DNA from: an uncultured Anaerolineae bacterium
GTDB lineage: Bacteria; Chloroflexota; Anaerolineae; Anaerolineales; Villigracilaceae
Direction: 5' to 3'
Assembly (NCBI GenBank): GCA_903822545.1
Contig: CAIJPN010000029.1
Coordinates: 1 to 64,000 of the forward strand
Length of the DNA stretch: 64,000 bases
The stretch's first letter is position 1. Every line of letters begins with the position of its first letter. Under the pieces are notes generated by a model. It was given only the letters and a program-made list of their open reading frames with translations, did no database searches and was not told the origin of the DNA. The translations under genes and the position numbers were made by a program. This document shows, piece after piece, positions 24,419-34,596 of this stretch.

Positions 24419-27400
24419 TTAATGCCGCATTATGACCCTGATGGTCATAATCTGGTAAGGTTTCAAATCCAGGCGGATGGAATCATTCTCCGCGCTGAGA
24501 GCGGATTCGTTCTCCTCGAGCAGATTCGTCACCCAGGCTGCTTCCAGCGCGAACGCAAACCGGACTGTGACCGGCCCTCGTTTTCGGTGGCTTTCGTACA
24601 ATCTGACGATGACCCCGTTCCCGTCCTCAGCCTTTTTCACCGTTTCGATGATGACGTTCGGGGCGGATGAAGTAATCAGTGAACAGCATTCAGTAATCAG
24701 TTTTCTACCGCTCACTGAACATGGATAACTGATTATTGGATCATTCAACGCATACGCCTCCCGCTGGGTGTTCTCCTCCCACGAGCCGGAGTGTGGCAGC
24801 AGGCTATAAGTGAAGGTGTGCTCGCCAAAATCGGCCATCGGGTCGGGCGTGGTTGGCGAACGCAGCAACGTCAGGCGAATGACATTGTCGTGGATGTCGT
24901 GGCCGTATTTGCAGTCATTTAACAGGCTGACGCCGTAACCGCCTTCGGACAAATCCACCCATTTGTGGGCGCAGGTCTCAAAGCGCGCCCAGTCCCAACT
25001 GGTGTTTTTGTGCGTCGGGCGCTGGACGTTGCCCCACTGGATTTCATAGGTCGCCAGCGGCGAGAAAACTTCCACCGGGAAGGCCACTTTGAGCATGGTG
25101 TGGCGCTCCATCCAGTTGATTTTCGTCTCAAAATCCAGCCGGGGCGAGTTGTGGCGCAGGGAAATGCGCTGGGTAATCTCGCTATTGAGAATCTTGCGGG
25201 TCACTTCCACCGTCCAGCGCAGCGGGCCGGATTCGACCAATCTGATGGAGGAGGCAGGTTCAGCGAGGTAAATCTTGTCGTCGTAGTAGATGTCGATGTC
25301 CCAGGCGTCGAAATCCTTGGGGCGGTCTTCAAAAGCCTGGAACTGGTTGGCCACCGCTCCAGCGGCGAGGACTTCACGGTTGGCGGATTTGTCGAAGATG
25401 CGGGTGATGTCGCCGGTTTCGGAGAAGGTGACGAGGAGAAAATCGTTTTCCAGTGTCAGGTTCCAGGTGTCAGGTGATTGGTAATTGGTAATTGGAGATT
25501 GATCGATGTTGACAGGGGTCACGCTGTAGGGCGGAAGTTCGCCCGCGTCAATCAGCACACCGCTTTCGACTGGTTGGATTCGCCAATTACCATTTATTGA
25601 TTGCCAATCGCCAGGAAGGAATGCCAAATCGTTCCGCGGAAACGGTGTCGGGTTGACGAGCAGCACATCCCCGCCCAGGGTGGCGGCGATGGCCGCTAAA
25701 GCGGAATCTCGCTCACGGGTGATGGATTCCGTCAAATCGGCATATTGCTGGAGCGATTCTTCATACACCGGGCCAATGCTGGAGCCGGGAATAATGTCGT
25801 GGAACTGGTTGAGGCAGATGGTTTGCCAGGCGCTGGTAAATTGGGAAATTGGGTATTGGTATTCGGCAATTTGCGCAGCGAAAGTGGCGAGAAACTCGGC
25901 GTCATGCAGCAGGAATTCGCTTTTGCGGTTGGCGCGTTTGTTGCGGGCCTGGGTGGTGTAGGTGCCGCGATGGTATTCGAGGTAGAGTTCGCCATTCCAG
26001 ACCGGCATTTTTTTATCGGCGGTGAGCGGCTCGATGGTTTGGAAGAACTCGCGCACGCTGGCCTGTTTGACCCGTGGCAGGCCGGGGATGTTGCCCATCA
26101 CTTCGATGTTTTCGAGCATTTCGCGGGTCGGGCCGCCGCCGCCATCTCCGTATCCGTAGGCCATCAGCAGGTCGCGCTGGAGTTCCTTTTGCTGGAAGTT
26201 GCTCCACGCGCCCAGCGATTCGGTGGCGTTGGCCATCGAGTTGTAGGTGGCAAAATAGGGGCTGCCCAGCTCCATGACGGTGCTGAAATGGGTCAGGATT
26301 TGGGTGCCGTCCAGCCCCTGCCACAGGAAGGTGTCGTAGGGCAGGCGGTTGTACTGGCTCCAGCCGATTTTGATGGTCATGAAGTATTTCAGTCCGGCCT
26401 GCTGGATGAGCTGCGGCAGCGCCCAGGCGTAGCCAAAAACATCGGGAAGCCAGAGCACCGGGGTTTCGGCGTTTTTGCCAAAGTGTTGGCGGAAGTAGCT
26501 GCGCCCGAGCAGGAACTGGCGGGCGAGTGATTCTGCGCCGGAGAGATTGCAGTCAGCCTCGACCCACATCCCGCCCATCGGCTCCCAGCGACCCTCGGCG
26601 ACGCGCTGTTGGATGGTTTCGAACAATTCGGGTTGATCCTGGCGAATAAATTCATAAAGCTGGGGCTGGGACTGGCTGAAATGGTAGCCGGGAAACTGTT
26701 CCATGTAGCGCAGGACGTTGTAGAAGGTGCGCTCAGATTTGCGGCGGGTCTGACCGAGTGTCCACAGCCAGGCCACGTCGATGTGGGCGTGACCGCTGGC
26801 GTGGATGGTAACATCCAGCGGTGGGCCGGCTTTGGCGAGTCCGGCCCGCAGCGCGGCAGCGGCCGGTTCGACGCTGGGATAGAAAGTATCGGGGAAAATC
26901 TCTACACTGCGGGTTTCAAGCAGGGCGAAGGCTTCGTTTAGGGCGTTGAGAATGCCGTGGCGGGCCGGGTTGCCTTCATCCAGTTTGGCGGCGGTTTCAC
27001 AGGCCACGCGCGCCAGGGTGATAAAGTCTCGGGTGGGCTGGTGGATTTGGGCCACCTGGCACTGGCGCATGTAGAGTTTGGTGAACGAATCGCCGTTGGC
27101 GTAGCCGCCGAGCCCGGTCCAGCCGTGCAGGGCCAGGGTGTGGGGCTGGCCGTTGGCCCATTCGGGTTTGAGCAAAATCTCCTGGTGATGGCGGTCGGCG
27201 GTGGCATAGGGCGCGCCGTCGATGTAGGCCAGCGTTTCGGGGTGCGAAAAGTCGCCAGCATCGCCGAGCGGCAGGTAAAGGGCGATGGGCTGGGATGTGT
27301 CCCAGCCCTCGGGTACGGTAAATGTTGTCCGCAGGATGAAATCCTGCATCCAGAAACCCCAGTAATCTGTTGCGCCAATTTCAGGCCATTTTGAGTCGTC

Positions 27401-27559
27401 CACATTTGGGGCGACGGGGGGAGATGACAGGGGGCTATCCAGTTCTTTATAACGGAAGGCAGGCAAAGGGGCGGTTTTGATGTATGCGAGCGGGGCGATC
27501 AGCCCGAGCCGTTGGCGAATCTTTTCCAGTGTCCAGCGTTGGCGATGGTACATATTCAT
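24419..27559 (-). CDS. GH38 alpha-mannosidase
   Basis: 1046-residue glycoside hydrolase family 38 enzyme. Seen in order: N-terminal beta-rich region, catalytic domain starting SGHAHIDVAWLW (zinc ligands H and D, about residue 253), VEADCNLSGAESL with the expected nucleophile Asp, LWLPDVFGY, HDIIPGSSIG, and C-terminal beta domains. No signal peptide, so cytosolic. It likely removes alpha-mannose from internalised or cellular glycans. ATG at 27559 (second ATG at 27553 with aagga in better register). No sugar transporter or regulator is adjacent. The 3140-bp gene is intact. Confidence 0.94.
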   Translation of the reverse strand: MNMYHRQRWTLEKIRQRLGLIAPLAYIKTAPLPAFRYKELDSPLSSPPVAPNVDDSKWPEIGATDYWGFWMQDFILRTTFTVPEGWDTSQPIALYLPLGDAGDFSHPETLAYIDGAPYATADRHHQEILLKPEWANGQPHTLALHGWTGLGGYANGDSFTKLYMRQCQVAQIHQPTRDFITLARVACETAAKLDEGNPARHGILNALNEAFALLETRSVEIFPDTFYPSVEPAAAALRAGLAKAGPPLDVTIHASGHAHIDVAWLWTLGQTRRKSERTFYNVLRYMEQFPGYHFSQSQPQLYEFIRQDQPELFETIQQRVAEGRWEPMGGMWVEADCNLSGAESLARQFLLGRSYFRQHFGKNAETPVLWLPDVFGYAWALPQLIQQAGLKYFMTIKIGWSQYNRLPYDTFLWQGLDGTQILTHFSTVMELGSPYFATYNSMANATESLGAWSNFQQKELQRDLLMAYGYGDGGGGPTREMLENIEVMGNIPGLPRVKQASVREFFQTIEPLTADKKMPVWNGELYLEYHRGTYTTQARNKRANRKSEFLLHDAEFLATFAAQIAEYQYPISQFTSAWQTICLNQFHDIIPGSSIGPVYEESLQQYADLTESITRERDSALAAIAATLGGDVLLVNPTPFPRNDLAFLPGDWQSINGNWRIQPVESGVLIDAGELPPYSVTPVNIDQSPITNYQSPDTWNLTLENDFLLVTFSETGDITRIFDKSANREVLAAGAVANQFQAFEDRPKDFDAWDIDIYYDDKIYLAEPASSIRLVESGPLRWTVEVTRKILNSEITQRISLRHNSPRLDFETKINWMERHTMLKVAFPVEVFSPLATYEIQWGNVQRPTHKNTSWDWARFETCAHKWVDLSEGGYGVSLLNDCKYGHDIHDNVIRLTLLRSPTTPDPMADFGEHTFTYSLLPHSGSWEENTQREAYALNDPIISYPCSVSGRKLITECCSLITSSAPNVIIETVKKAEDGNGVIVRLYESHRKRGPVTVRFAFALEAAWVTNLLEENESALSAENDSIRLDLKPYQIMTIRVIMRH

Positions 27560-27710
27560 CCTTATCCATTATTCAAATTTTGGGGTAACTATCGAACCAT
27601 CCCCGAGCAGGGATGGAACTTTTTTGGCGAGGGAGGCGCTTGGGGGTAATTGTAATCCAGAGCCCTGTTGCGCGGCGATTGCCTCATGGGGCAACCCCCA
27701 ATTTGTACAA

Positions 27711-27748
27711 CAAAAAGACTTTTGCCCCAAAGAGCAAAAGTCTTTTTG
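27711..27748. terminator. Bidirectional terminator closing the type VII-like locus
   Basis: Perfect 15-bp inverted repeat (27711-27725 and 27734-27748) bounded by A-run and T-run, so it can end transcription from either side. It follows the YukD-FHA gene on the minus strand. The remaining 27560-27764 spacer shows no gene. Confidence 0.9.
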
Positions 27749-27764
27749 TTGGCGCAAGCGTAGG

Positions 27765-28853
27765 TCAGGTCTCGAAGCGCATTACCACTTCCTGGCCCAG
27801 GCCCAGTTTCGTGCCGGGACGCAGTTCGTAGGGCCGGTTCGGGTCAATGCGGATGCCGTCCAGCATCACGCCGTTGGTGCTTTGCAGGTCGGTGACGGTA
27901 TATCGTTTTGCGGCTGCATCGTAGTTGATCTCAGCATGGCGGCGCGAAACCTTGATTTCGTTCGCCAGCATGGGTGTGCTGCGGCCCAGCACCACCGGGA
28001 ATTCGGTCAATTCCAATCGCTGCCCGGTGGCAATGGTTGGGGCGGCTTCCACCACCAGGCGCGCCATTTGGCGGATTTCTTCCACCGCCAAATGGGTTTT
28101 ATCTGAATACTCTTCTGGCTGGAAGGTTTTTTCGGGCGGGGTGATGGGCTGGTGTGGCTGGATCACCTGCGGCTGGGGCTGCTGCTGCGGCGTCCGCCCG
28201 GCAGGTTGCGAATGCTGATCGCGCACTGCTGAAACTTGCGCCACCGCCGGGGCGGTTTGGAACACCATCGGGATTTTGCTGCGACCAATTAACAGCTTAT
28301 CGCCATTTTTGATTTCGCGGCGCACATTCAGCGGGATTTCCTTGCCGTTGATATAAATCGGGTTATTATCAGCCAGCAGTTCGACATAGTATTTGCCAGC
28401 GGCAAAAGTGATCTGTGCCTGTTTGCGCGAAATTGTCATGCCGTTTGGTAAAAGCTGCACATTCACCGCCAGCACAATATTATGATCCACCTCGTTGGTA
28501 GGCCGCCCGATCACCGCAGGCTGCCACTGGATATCGAAGGTTTTGCCGGTGCTTTCTTCGCGCAGGATGGCGTACTGGCCCGGTTCCAGCATCTGCCGGA
28601 TGGTTTGGCGGATATACTCAAAAACCAGCTGGTCTTGCGGCTGGATGTCCAACTCCAGCATGGTTTTCGACGCAGCCAGGGGGCGATCCATGCCTTTCAG
28701 ATAAAGGGCGTACTTGCCCGGAGAATCGGCGGTGATATCATCAAACTCGCGCAAAATCTCATCAATCAGGCCTGCCACCGTCAGGCTTTTATCCACTTTT
28801 GCGCGCTGGCCGGTGTGTTCGAACACATCAATCTTTACATCAATATATTCCAT
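27765..28853 (-). CDS. YukD/EsaB ubiquitin-like protein fused to two FHA domains
   Basis: 362 residues. Residues 1-85 (DVKIDVFEHTGQRAKVDKSL, LTVAGLIDEILREF, DIQPQDQLVFEY) read as a ubiquitin-like YukD/EsaB domain, an accessory of type VIIb secretion. Residues about 100-200 form FHA-1 (IGRPTNEVDHNIVL, ISRKQAQI, IYINGKEI) and about 270-360 FHA-2 (VVLGRSTPMLANEIKVSRRHAEI, LQSTNGVMLDG), with a Gln/Pro linker between. In Firmicutes the FHA pair is on the N-terminus of EssC; here it sits on the YukD protein, encoded 8 bp after the ATPase gene. Cytosolic; likely docks phospho- or pseudo-phospho ligands at the ATPase. Confidence 0.85.
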   Translation of the reverse strand: MEYIDVKIDVFEHTGQRAKVDKSLTVAGLIDEILREFDDITADSPGKYALYLKGMDRPLAASKTMLELDIQPQDQLVFEYIRQTIRQMLEPGQYAILREESTGKTFDIQWQPAVIGRPTNEVDHNIVLAVNVQLLPNGMTISRKQAQITFAAGKYYVELLADNNPIYINGKEIPLNVRREIKNGDKLLIGRSKIPMVFQTAPAVAQVSAVRDQHSQPAGRTPQQQPQPQVIQPHQPITPPEKTFQPEEYSDKTHLAVEEIRQMARLVVEAAPTIATGQRLELTEFPVVLGRSTPMLANEIKVSRRHAEINYDAAAKRYTVTDLQSTNGVMLDGIRIDPNRPYELRPGTKLGLGQEVVMRFET

Positions 28854-28861
28854 AGCGCCGC

Positions 28862-31800
28862 CTATTTCTTATCATCAAGAATACCAAACGCGCGGGCATT
28901 TTCCACAATATCCCTGTCCGACATCTTCTCGAACATAGATTCCGGCAGGCCTTTTTCAGCGAGCTTCTTCTTTATTTCGGGAATATTGTATTTGGAAGAA
29001 TCGTCCGCCTTGGGAGCGGAAACGACTGCCGGGGCAGCTGCGGCCCCTTGGGCAGATTCCTGGGACTGTGGCTTGCCACCGTTATCTGGTTTTGGCAGCC
29101 ATTCCGCTTTTTTGCCCAGATACCTGCCCCGGATGCGGCGCACCCACGTATCCAGTGAGCCTTCCACGTCATCGTCGTTGGCATAGGGTGTGGCAAGCTG
29201 CAACATGCTGGTAATCCCCGAGCGGACGGTGAAGGCGCGTCCCATTGGCAACTCAGCTTCGGCCAGGCTGCGCGGGAACTTACCGTTCAACCGGTTGACA
29301 GCATCTGCGCCCTTCAGCGCAATGCCAAAGTTGGGGGCCATGAACACTTTGCGCAGGTCATCTGATGCGCTGGTGATGGCCAGCGAGCCTGACACAATCA
29401 GTGAAATGCCTGAAGTCTGGTACTTGCGGATCAGCCCCGAGAGATTTTCAAAGAAACTCATCTTCTTGCGGCTGGATTCTTCGGTGAAGGCATCGTAATT
29501 GTCGATGAAGATCATGATTTTACGACGCTTGGGCTTGACCTCGAACTCGGCGCACTCGGCTTGCATATTTACCAGGAACTCATCCAACTGGCCAATATCT
29601 TCGATGGTCTGGACGACATGCGGCAGGTCGGCCAGGGATGTTTCGCTGGCTTTCCACAGCTTGCGCGAGTAATCAATCAGCACCATCACAACTTCATCTG
29701 GCGTGTAGTTGTAGGCAATCGAAAGCATGATCAGTCGCAGCGTGGTGGTCTTGCCTGAAAACGGTTGCCCGATGACAACCATGTGCGGCCCCATGCGCTC
29801 GATGTCGATCAGGGCCGGGGAGAGTGTGCGGTCATCGATGCCCATGATGGCATTCAGCCGGCGCACTTCGGGGAGTTGGGCGGTCTGCATCACGGTTTCG
29901 AGCAGGACGCGCAGCGGCAGTGTCTCTATGGTGGATGGCTTTTCACCCTTCCATTGGTTGGCCCAAACTTCGGCCATGCGCGCGGCCATTTTGCTGATTT
30001 TTCCCAGAGCATCGGGGTCTTTTTCATTGGGGGTGAAGGTCAGGGCGGTTTGGAATTCGAGTGGGATGTTGCCCACGCGCACATATCCGCGTCCCGGGAC
30101 GGCGCTGAGATCGGCAGGAACGCCGCGCCCGACGATTTCGGAATACTCGGACGGGTCGGAGAGTTTCAGGGTGAATCGTTCGGTGATCAGGTTATAGAGT
30201 TTGCCGGTCAGGGCGTTGGGCAGGTCTGCCGAGATGAGGAAGTGTACGCCATAGGCGCGCGATTCACGCACCAGTGAGATCAACGGGCTCATCAGGTTTT
30301 CGTAATATTCCTTGAATTCGGCAAAGTTATCAATGACCACCAGCACCGCTGGGAGCATCTTTTGTGGGTGGGCCTGGTTGTACGAATCCAGGCTGTTGAC
30401 TTTGGCTTCGCTGAAGAGCATCTGGCGCGCATCGATGATGTCGTTGACTTTGCGCAGGGCGCGCAATACACGCTCTTCTTCCTCGGATGTGATCACTGCG
30501 CCAACATGTGGCAGGTCACTGAGAATGCTCATGGCGCGGCCGCCAAAGTCGAGGATGTAGATGTGTAATTCGTCTGGGGAGTGAGTCAGGGCCAGACTGG
30601 TGATGATGGTGCGCAGGAAGGTGGTTTTGCCGCGCCCAGACGCGCCGAAGATGACGGCGTGACCATTCGGGAAGTCGATTTTGAGGGGTTTTTGCGAGGC
30701 CTGGTACGGGTTGTCAATGATCCCTATCAGCGGGCGCATAGCTGTTCGTCCCCATCCTGCCCCTTCCCACCGAAAATCTTCTTCCCAAAAACTAATGGCG
30801 CGCTCGTTGAGGGTCAGGGCCGGGGTGGTTTCATGGTCATTGACTTTGAGCAGGTCGATGTCGGCGTCGCTCATGTAGGCGGTGTCGAGGGCGGTCTCGA
30901 GGCTGAGCACGTTGCCGTGACTTTGGACGGGCAGGAAGGCCGGCCAGGGCCGCCATTGTGGGCGTGATTCTTGTGTGGAAAGGCCAGCCATCATCTCGAC
31001 GATGACATCGTACAGTTTGGGCGGCTCGGCAGATTTTTGCTTGTCGCTTTTGCGCGGACGGTCTTGCCAGATGACGTGCTGGACGACGTTTTCTTCTTGC
31101 GGGCCTTTGTAGTCGCCGCCGGTGTATGCTGTTTGGATGAGTTCGATGTTCTCGTTGCCGATTTGCAGGTAGCCGCGCCCCGGGATGCCGGGCGGCAGGA
31201 AGGCTGCATCGGCGCGCCGCAGAACTTCGCGGCTGTCATCGGGTGTTTCCACGCGCAGGGAGATGCGGAATTTGATGTTGGCGCGCATCTGGTCGGTGAC
31301 GCCTACCGGGCGCTGCGCTGCCAATATGAGTGTAACGCCCAACGCGCGGCCCAGGCGGGTGATGCTTTCAAGTTGGGCTTTGTATTCGGCATTCCCCGAG
31401 ATCATTTCGGCGAATTCGTCGATGATGATGAACAGGTGTGGGTAAGGCGGGCGCTCGGGGTCGAGGTTCAACCCTTTGCGGCGGTAGTGGACGATGTCTT
31501 TGGAGTTGGTATAGGTGTTCAGGCGCTGGCGGCGATCCAGTTCGGCGATGATGGATGCAAAAACACGCGCGGTGGCCGATTGGTCCAGGTTTGAGACGAT
31601 GTCTACGGCGTGGGGCAGGCGCTTGAATGGTTCGAAGGCCGAGCCGCCTTTGTAGTCTACCAGTACGAAGTTGAGCACATCTGGGTTGAAGTTGAGCGCC
31701 ATGCCGATGATGAGCGTCATCAACAGCTCAGATTTGCCCGAGCCGGTTGAACCGGCGATGATGCCATGGACGCCATCCGCTTTGGCTGAGAAGGTCAGCA

Positions 31801-33394
31801 CGCGCGGTTCATTGCCTGAGAGCAGGCCAACCGCCGTGTAGAGCCAGTCGGCAGATTTGGGGTCCATGCTGCGCCGCCAGTTTTCGCGGGCGAATTCCTG
31901 AAGCTGGTCAATGGACTGGATGTTGAGCATCTCCAGCAGTGTGACGGTGGATGCCAGGCTGGAGCCGTATCCACGCCGGATGTCGAGCGGTTCCAGGTGG
32001 CGCGAAAAATCGCGGGCTTTTTCCTGGGTGGAAACCAGTTTGGTTGCGCCAACATAGCGGATGGTGTTGAAACCGGTTTCAGCGTAGCGGAAAATGGCGG
32101 ATTCTTCGTCGTCTGGGTGATTATCCACTTCGATGATGGCATTGCAGCGGCTGGGAACTTTGGCGCGTTCTGGCACGAGGAAGATGATGCCCGCCCCGAG
32201 CATTTGCCCATCCATCATGATGGTGCTGATGGCGGCTTCGCCTTCCAGGTCGCGCAGGCACGACCAATCGGGGGCTGGGGTGCGCACATCCACCACGACC
32301 AGCAAGAAGGGCAGGCGCACATCTGCGCCGCTTTCTTTATCTTGCAAGCGCATCCGGCGGCGTTCCAAAATGGTGCGGATGTTCTTCCAGAACAGGCGCA
32401 TCCGATCGGCTTCGTTCTCGCCCGGTTTTTGGTCAGCCTCGAAGAGCAGGGTTTCGGTTTTGTCGGTTTCCTTGCAGTGGGGCAGGGCGTAAGCCCAGCG
32501 CCAGTACTGGCGCGCGGCGCTCGTCCCGGCTACGTAGAGCATGGTATCCTGCGGCGAGTGGAAGGCGGCATAATCGACCAGTATCGTATTCAGGTAGGCA
32601 TGGACTTTTTCGGGAATGTTCCCCACCACGCCAATGGCATGACGGACGCTGATGCCTTTTGCTTCTTGTGACTGCTCAGGCCTGCTCTCTTCCTCATCCT
32701 GTTTCTTCGCTTCAACCTTTTTTTGTTCTTTTTCATCTGCTGGGGCGTACATTGGTATGGTCACCGGCACATCAAAAAGCAGGCGTGAGTCTTCGGCCAG
32801 GCGGGTGGCTTCGCGCGTCAGCGGGTTATCGGTTTTTTCGTTTTCAGAAATTTTGTAGATGACGGTCGATTGGCGGGTGCTGAGACCGAGTCTCAGGTGC
32901 AGGAAGTCATGGTCGGTGGGGCGGCGTTCCCACAGGCGTGTGCCAGAGCGAATGGCCTCTTGCCGCGCTTCGGCGGGCAGGTCAATATCTGCGGCCATGC
33001 GCAGGGTGGTATCTGGGTTGGGATAGTTGTAGAAGTAATAGATGCGTTGCTGCTCGTGCTCGCTCTCCATCTTGCGGCGCAGCTCACCAATCCGCCGTTT
33101 ATAGGATGCTTCGGCTTCATCGCTCTGTTTGCGCTCAGAGATGTTGGTGTAGATGGCCAGCGCCACTGTGGCTACCACCGAGAGCATCATCGGGATCATC
33201 ATCATCATGTTGCGGCCCTGGCTAAACATGGAGACGAGAATATAACCCAGGATCATCACCATTGGCAGGAAGGCCTGCTGGAGCACCTGCCCAATCTTTA
33301 CTTCGGTATCTGGCGGGTTGGGGATGTTGTTGGCCCCGGATGGCAGCCCGGGTTCTATGCGGGGCGGTCTATCGATATAAACTTTGTTTGCCAT
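28862..33394 (-). CDS. EccC/EssC-like FtsK-SpoIIIE ATPase of a type VII-like secretion system
   Basis: 1510 residues. Two membrane helices lie near residues 40-85 (AFLPMVMILGYILVSMF, MIPMMLSVVATVALAIY). Three ATPase domains follow, with Walker A GSTGSGKS (about 548), GASGRGKT (about 921) and GQPFSGKT (about 1213). Walker B is IIIDEFAEM in the first but VVIDNFAEF and IFIDNYDAF in the second and third, so only domain 1 keeps the catalytic Glu, matching the EccC/EssC pattern where D1 works and D2/D3 bind substrates. A C-terminal Pro/Ala-rich tail follows. It is the motor exporting the WXG100-like proteins encoded upstream. Start after gggagagatgat. Confidence 0.93.
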   Translation of the reverse strand: MANKVYIDRPPRIEPGLPSGANNIPNPPDTEVKIGQVLQQAFLPMVMILGYILVSMFSQGRNMMMMIPMMLSVVATVALAIYTNISERKQSDEAEASYKRRIGELRRKMESEHEQQRIYYFYNYPNPDTTLRMAADIDLPAEARQEAIRSGTRLWERRPTDHDFLHLRLGLSTRQSTVIYKISENEKTDNPLTREATRLAEDSRLLFDVPVTIPMYAPADEKEQKKVEAKKQDEEESRPEQSQEAKGISVRHAIGVVGNIPEKVHAYLNTILVDYAAFHSPQDTMLYVAGTSAARQYWRWAYALPHCKETDKTETLLFEADQKPGENEADRMRLFWKNIRTILERRRMRLQDKESGADVRLPFLLVVVDVRTPAPDWSCLRDLEGEAAISTIMMDGQMLGAGIIFLVPERAKVPSRCNAIIEVDNHPDDEESAIFRYAETGFNTIRYVGATKLVSTQEKARDFSRHLEPLDIRRGYGSSLASTVTLLEMLNIQSIDQLQEFARENWRRSMDPKSADWLYTAVGLLSGNEPRVLTFSAKADGVHGIIAGSTGSGKSELLMTLIIGMALNFNPDVLNFVLVDYKGGSAFEPFKRLPHAVDIVSNLDQSATARVFASIIAELDRRQRLNTYTNSKDIVHYRRKGLNLDPERPPYPHLFIIIDEFAEMISGNAEYKAQLESITRLGRALGVTLILAAQRPVGVTDQMRANIKFRISLRVETPDDSREVLRRADAAFLPPGIPGRGYLQIGNENIELIQTAYTGGDYKGPQEENVVQHVIWQDRPRKSDKQKSAEPPKLYDVIVEMMAGLSTQESRPQWRPWPAFLPVQSHGNVLSLETALDTAYMSDADIDLLKVNDHETTPALTLNERAISFWEEDFRWEGAGWGRTAMRPLIGIIDNPYQASQKPLKIDFPNGHAVIFGASGRGKTTFLRTIITSLALTHSPDELHIYILDFGGRAMSILSDLPHVGAVITSEEEERVLRALRKVNDIIDARQMLFSEAKVNSLDSYNQAHPQKMLPAVLVVIDNFAEFKEYYENLMSPLISLVRESRAYGVHFLISADLPNALTGKLYNLITERFTLKLSDPSEYSEIVGRGVPADLSAVPGRGYVRVGNIPLEFQTALTFTPNEKDPDALGKISKMAARMAEVWANQWKGEKPSTIETLPLRVLLETVMQTAQLPEVRRLNAIMGIDDRTLSPALIDIERMGPHMVVIGQPFSGKTTTLRLIMLSIAYNYTPDEVVMVLIDYSRKLWKASETSLADLPHVVQTIEDIGQLDEFLVNMQAECAEFEVKPKRRKIMIFIDNYDAFTEESSRKKMSFFENLSGLIRKYQTSGISLIVSGSLAITSASDDLRKVFMAPNFGIALKGADAVNRLNGKFPRSLAEAELPMGRAFTVRSGITSMLQLATPYANDDDVEGSLDTWVRRIRGRYLGKKAEWLPKPDNGGKPQSQESAQGAAAAPAVVSAPKADDSSKYNIPEIKKKLAEKGLPESMFEKMSDRDIVENARAFGILDDKK

Positions 33395-33409
33395 ATCATC
33401 TCTCCCTGG

Positions 33410-34486
33410 CTATGGGGTTACCGGAACTGCTGACATTGCCAGAAGCAGGAGCAGTGAAATTGCCAGCAGCGAACCAAGCACAATGAACACCATCCGCCAG
33501 TTAACGCGGAAAGGTTTCTTTTCGGCTGGGATGGCCGGGAAGTTGGATTGCAGTGCGCGGGCGAAGGCTGGCACATCGGCAAAGCGCTGGCCCGGCTGGT
33601 TTTGGATGGCTTTTTCGGCAATTTCTGGGACATTTTTCAGGTCGATGCGCCCGGTGGGTTTGAACTCTGCCTGGGAGATTTCGCCCACAACGGCTTCATC
33701 CTTCTTCAGGTGATATTCATACGCTGGACGCCCTGCCAGCATCTCGTAGAGCAACATTCCCAACCCGTACACATCGGTTGCGGGGCCCGGGCTGCTGCTT
33801 CCGCTGAGAATTTCAGGGGCGGTATAGGCAGGCAGGTTGTAGTTGCCATTCCAGGCGTCGATGGCAGCCTGTCCGCTGGCGCTGATGCCCAGGTCGAGCA
33901 AAAGCGGGCGGGGAATGCCCTGCTTATCGAAGCGGATCAAGATCACATCGGGATTGATGCACAGGTGTAATTTCCCGGCCCGGTGCAGGTAATAGATCAC
34001 ATCCGCGATGCTGATGACGATCCAGCCAGCATGTTGGTACCAGGGCTGCGGGTTTTTGAGCAGTAGGTTGCGCAGCACAGTCCCCTCGGCATATTTGAAG
34101 ATGGCGTAAAATTTCAAACGGCCTTCGATCACAATCCAGCCATAGGGGTGCTGTTCGATACTTCCCTGAATGTGAGCGGGTAAAAGCACTGGCAAGAGTG
34201 GGTGCTGCCCGGCTTTGGCCAGTTGCAAAAAGGCTTTGGCTTCCAGTTTCAGCTTTTCTTCACAGCCCACATTGGCAACTTTGAGCAGGATATTTTCTTT
34301 ATCGCGCCGGGCGTGGTAAACAATAGCTGAGCGGGTAATGATAAGCGGTTCAATAATTTCAATTGGCCCGAACCATTCGCCGTTGTCGAAAATCTCGGTG
34401 GCGTTTTCTGCCGGGCAGTATTTTTCCTGACACCACAGGTTAAAATCTTGTGAAATGATGTTACATCTCTGACAAATTCGCTTCAT
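33410..34486 (-). CDS. Membrane pseudokinase with N-terminal zinc ribbon (EssB-like role)
   Basis: 358 residues from the ATG at 34486 (gagg six bases upstream). Cys 5, 8, 19 and 24 form a zinc-ribbon-like knot. Residues about 40-315 have a protein-kinase fold with the Lys of ILLKV (K69), DLG at 198-200 and YTAPE at 221. The catalytic loop HRDxKxxN reads HLCINPDV (174-181), so the catalytic Asp, Lys and Asn are all replaced: an inactive kinase. A single helix at 331-353 anchors it, kinase side in the cytosol. EssB/YukC of type VIIb systems is also a membrane-anchored pseudokinase, so the role may be the same. Confidence 0.85.
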   Translation of the reverse strand: MKRICQRCNIISQDFNLWCQEKYCPAENATEIFDNGEWFGPIEIIEPLIITRSAIVYHARRDKENILLKVANVGCEEKLKLEAKAFLQLAKAGQHPLLPVLLPAHIQGSIEQHPYGWIVIEGRLKFYAIFKYAEGTVLRNLLLKNPQPWYQHAGWIVISIADVIYYLHRAGKLHLCINPDVILIRFDKQGIPRPLLLDLGISASGQAAIDAWNGNYNLPAYTAPEILSGSSSPGPATDVYGLGMLLYEMLAGRPAYEYHLKKDEAVVGEISQAEFKPTGRIDLKNVPEIAEKAIQNQPGQRFADVPAFARALQSNFPAIPAEKKPFRVNWRMVFIVLGSLLAISLLLLLAMSAVPVTP

Positions 34487-34596
34487 AAAGCCTCGCTGGA
34501 TGAGGGCTTCTGCCTGGGCTGGTAAAAACAGTCCGCGCCGCAAAGAGCGGTGCGCTCTCAGCAGACGCGGACGTTTGCGTAGAGGACAGGCGGATT

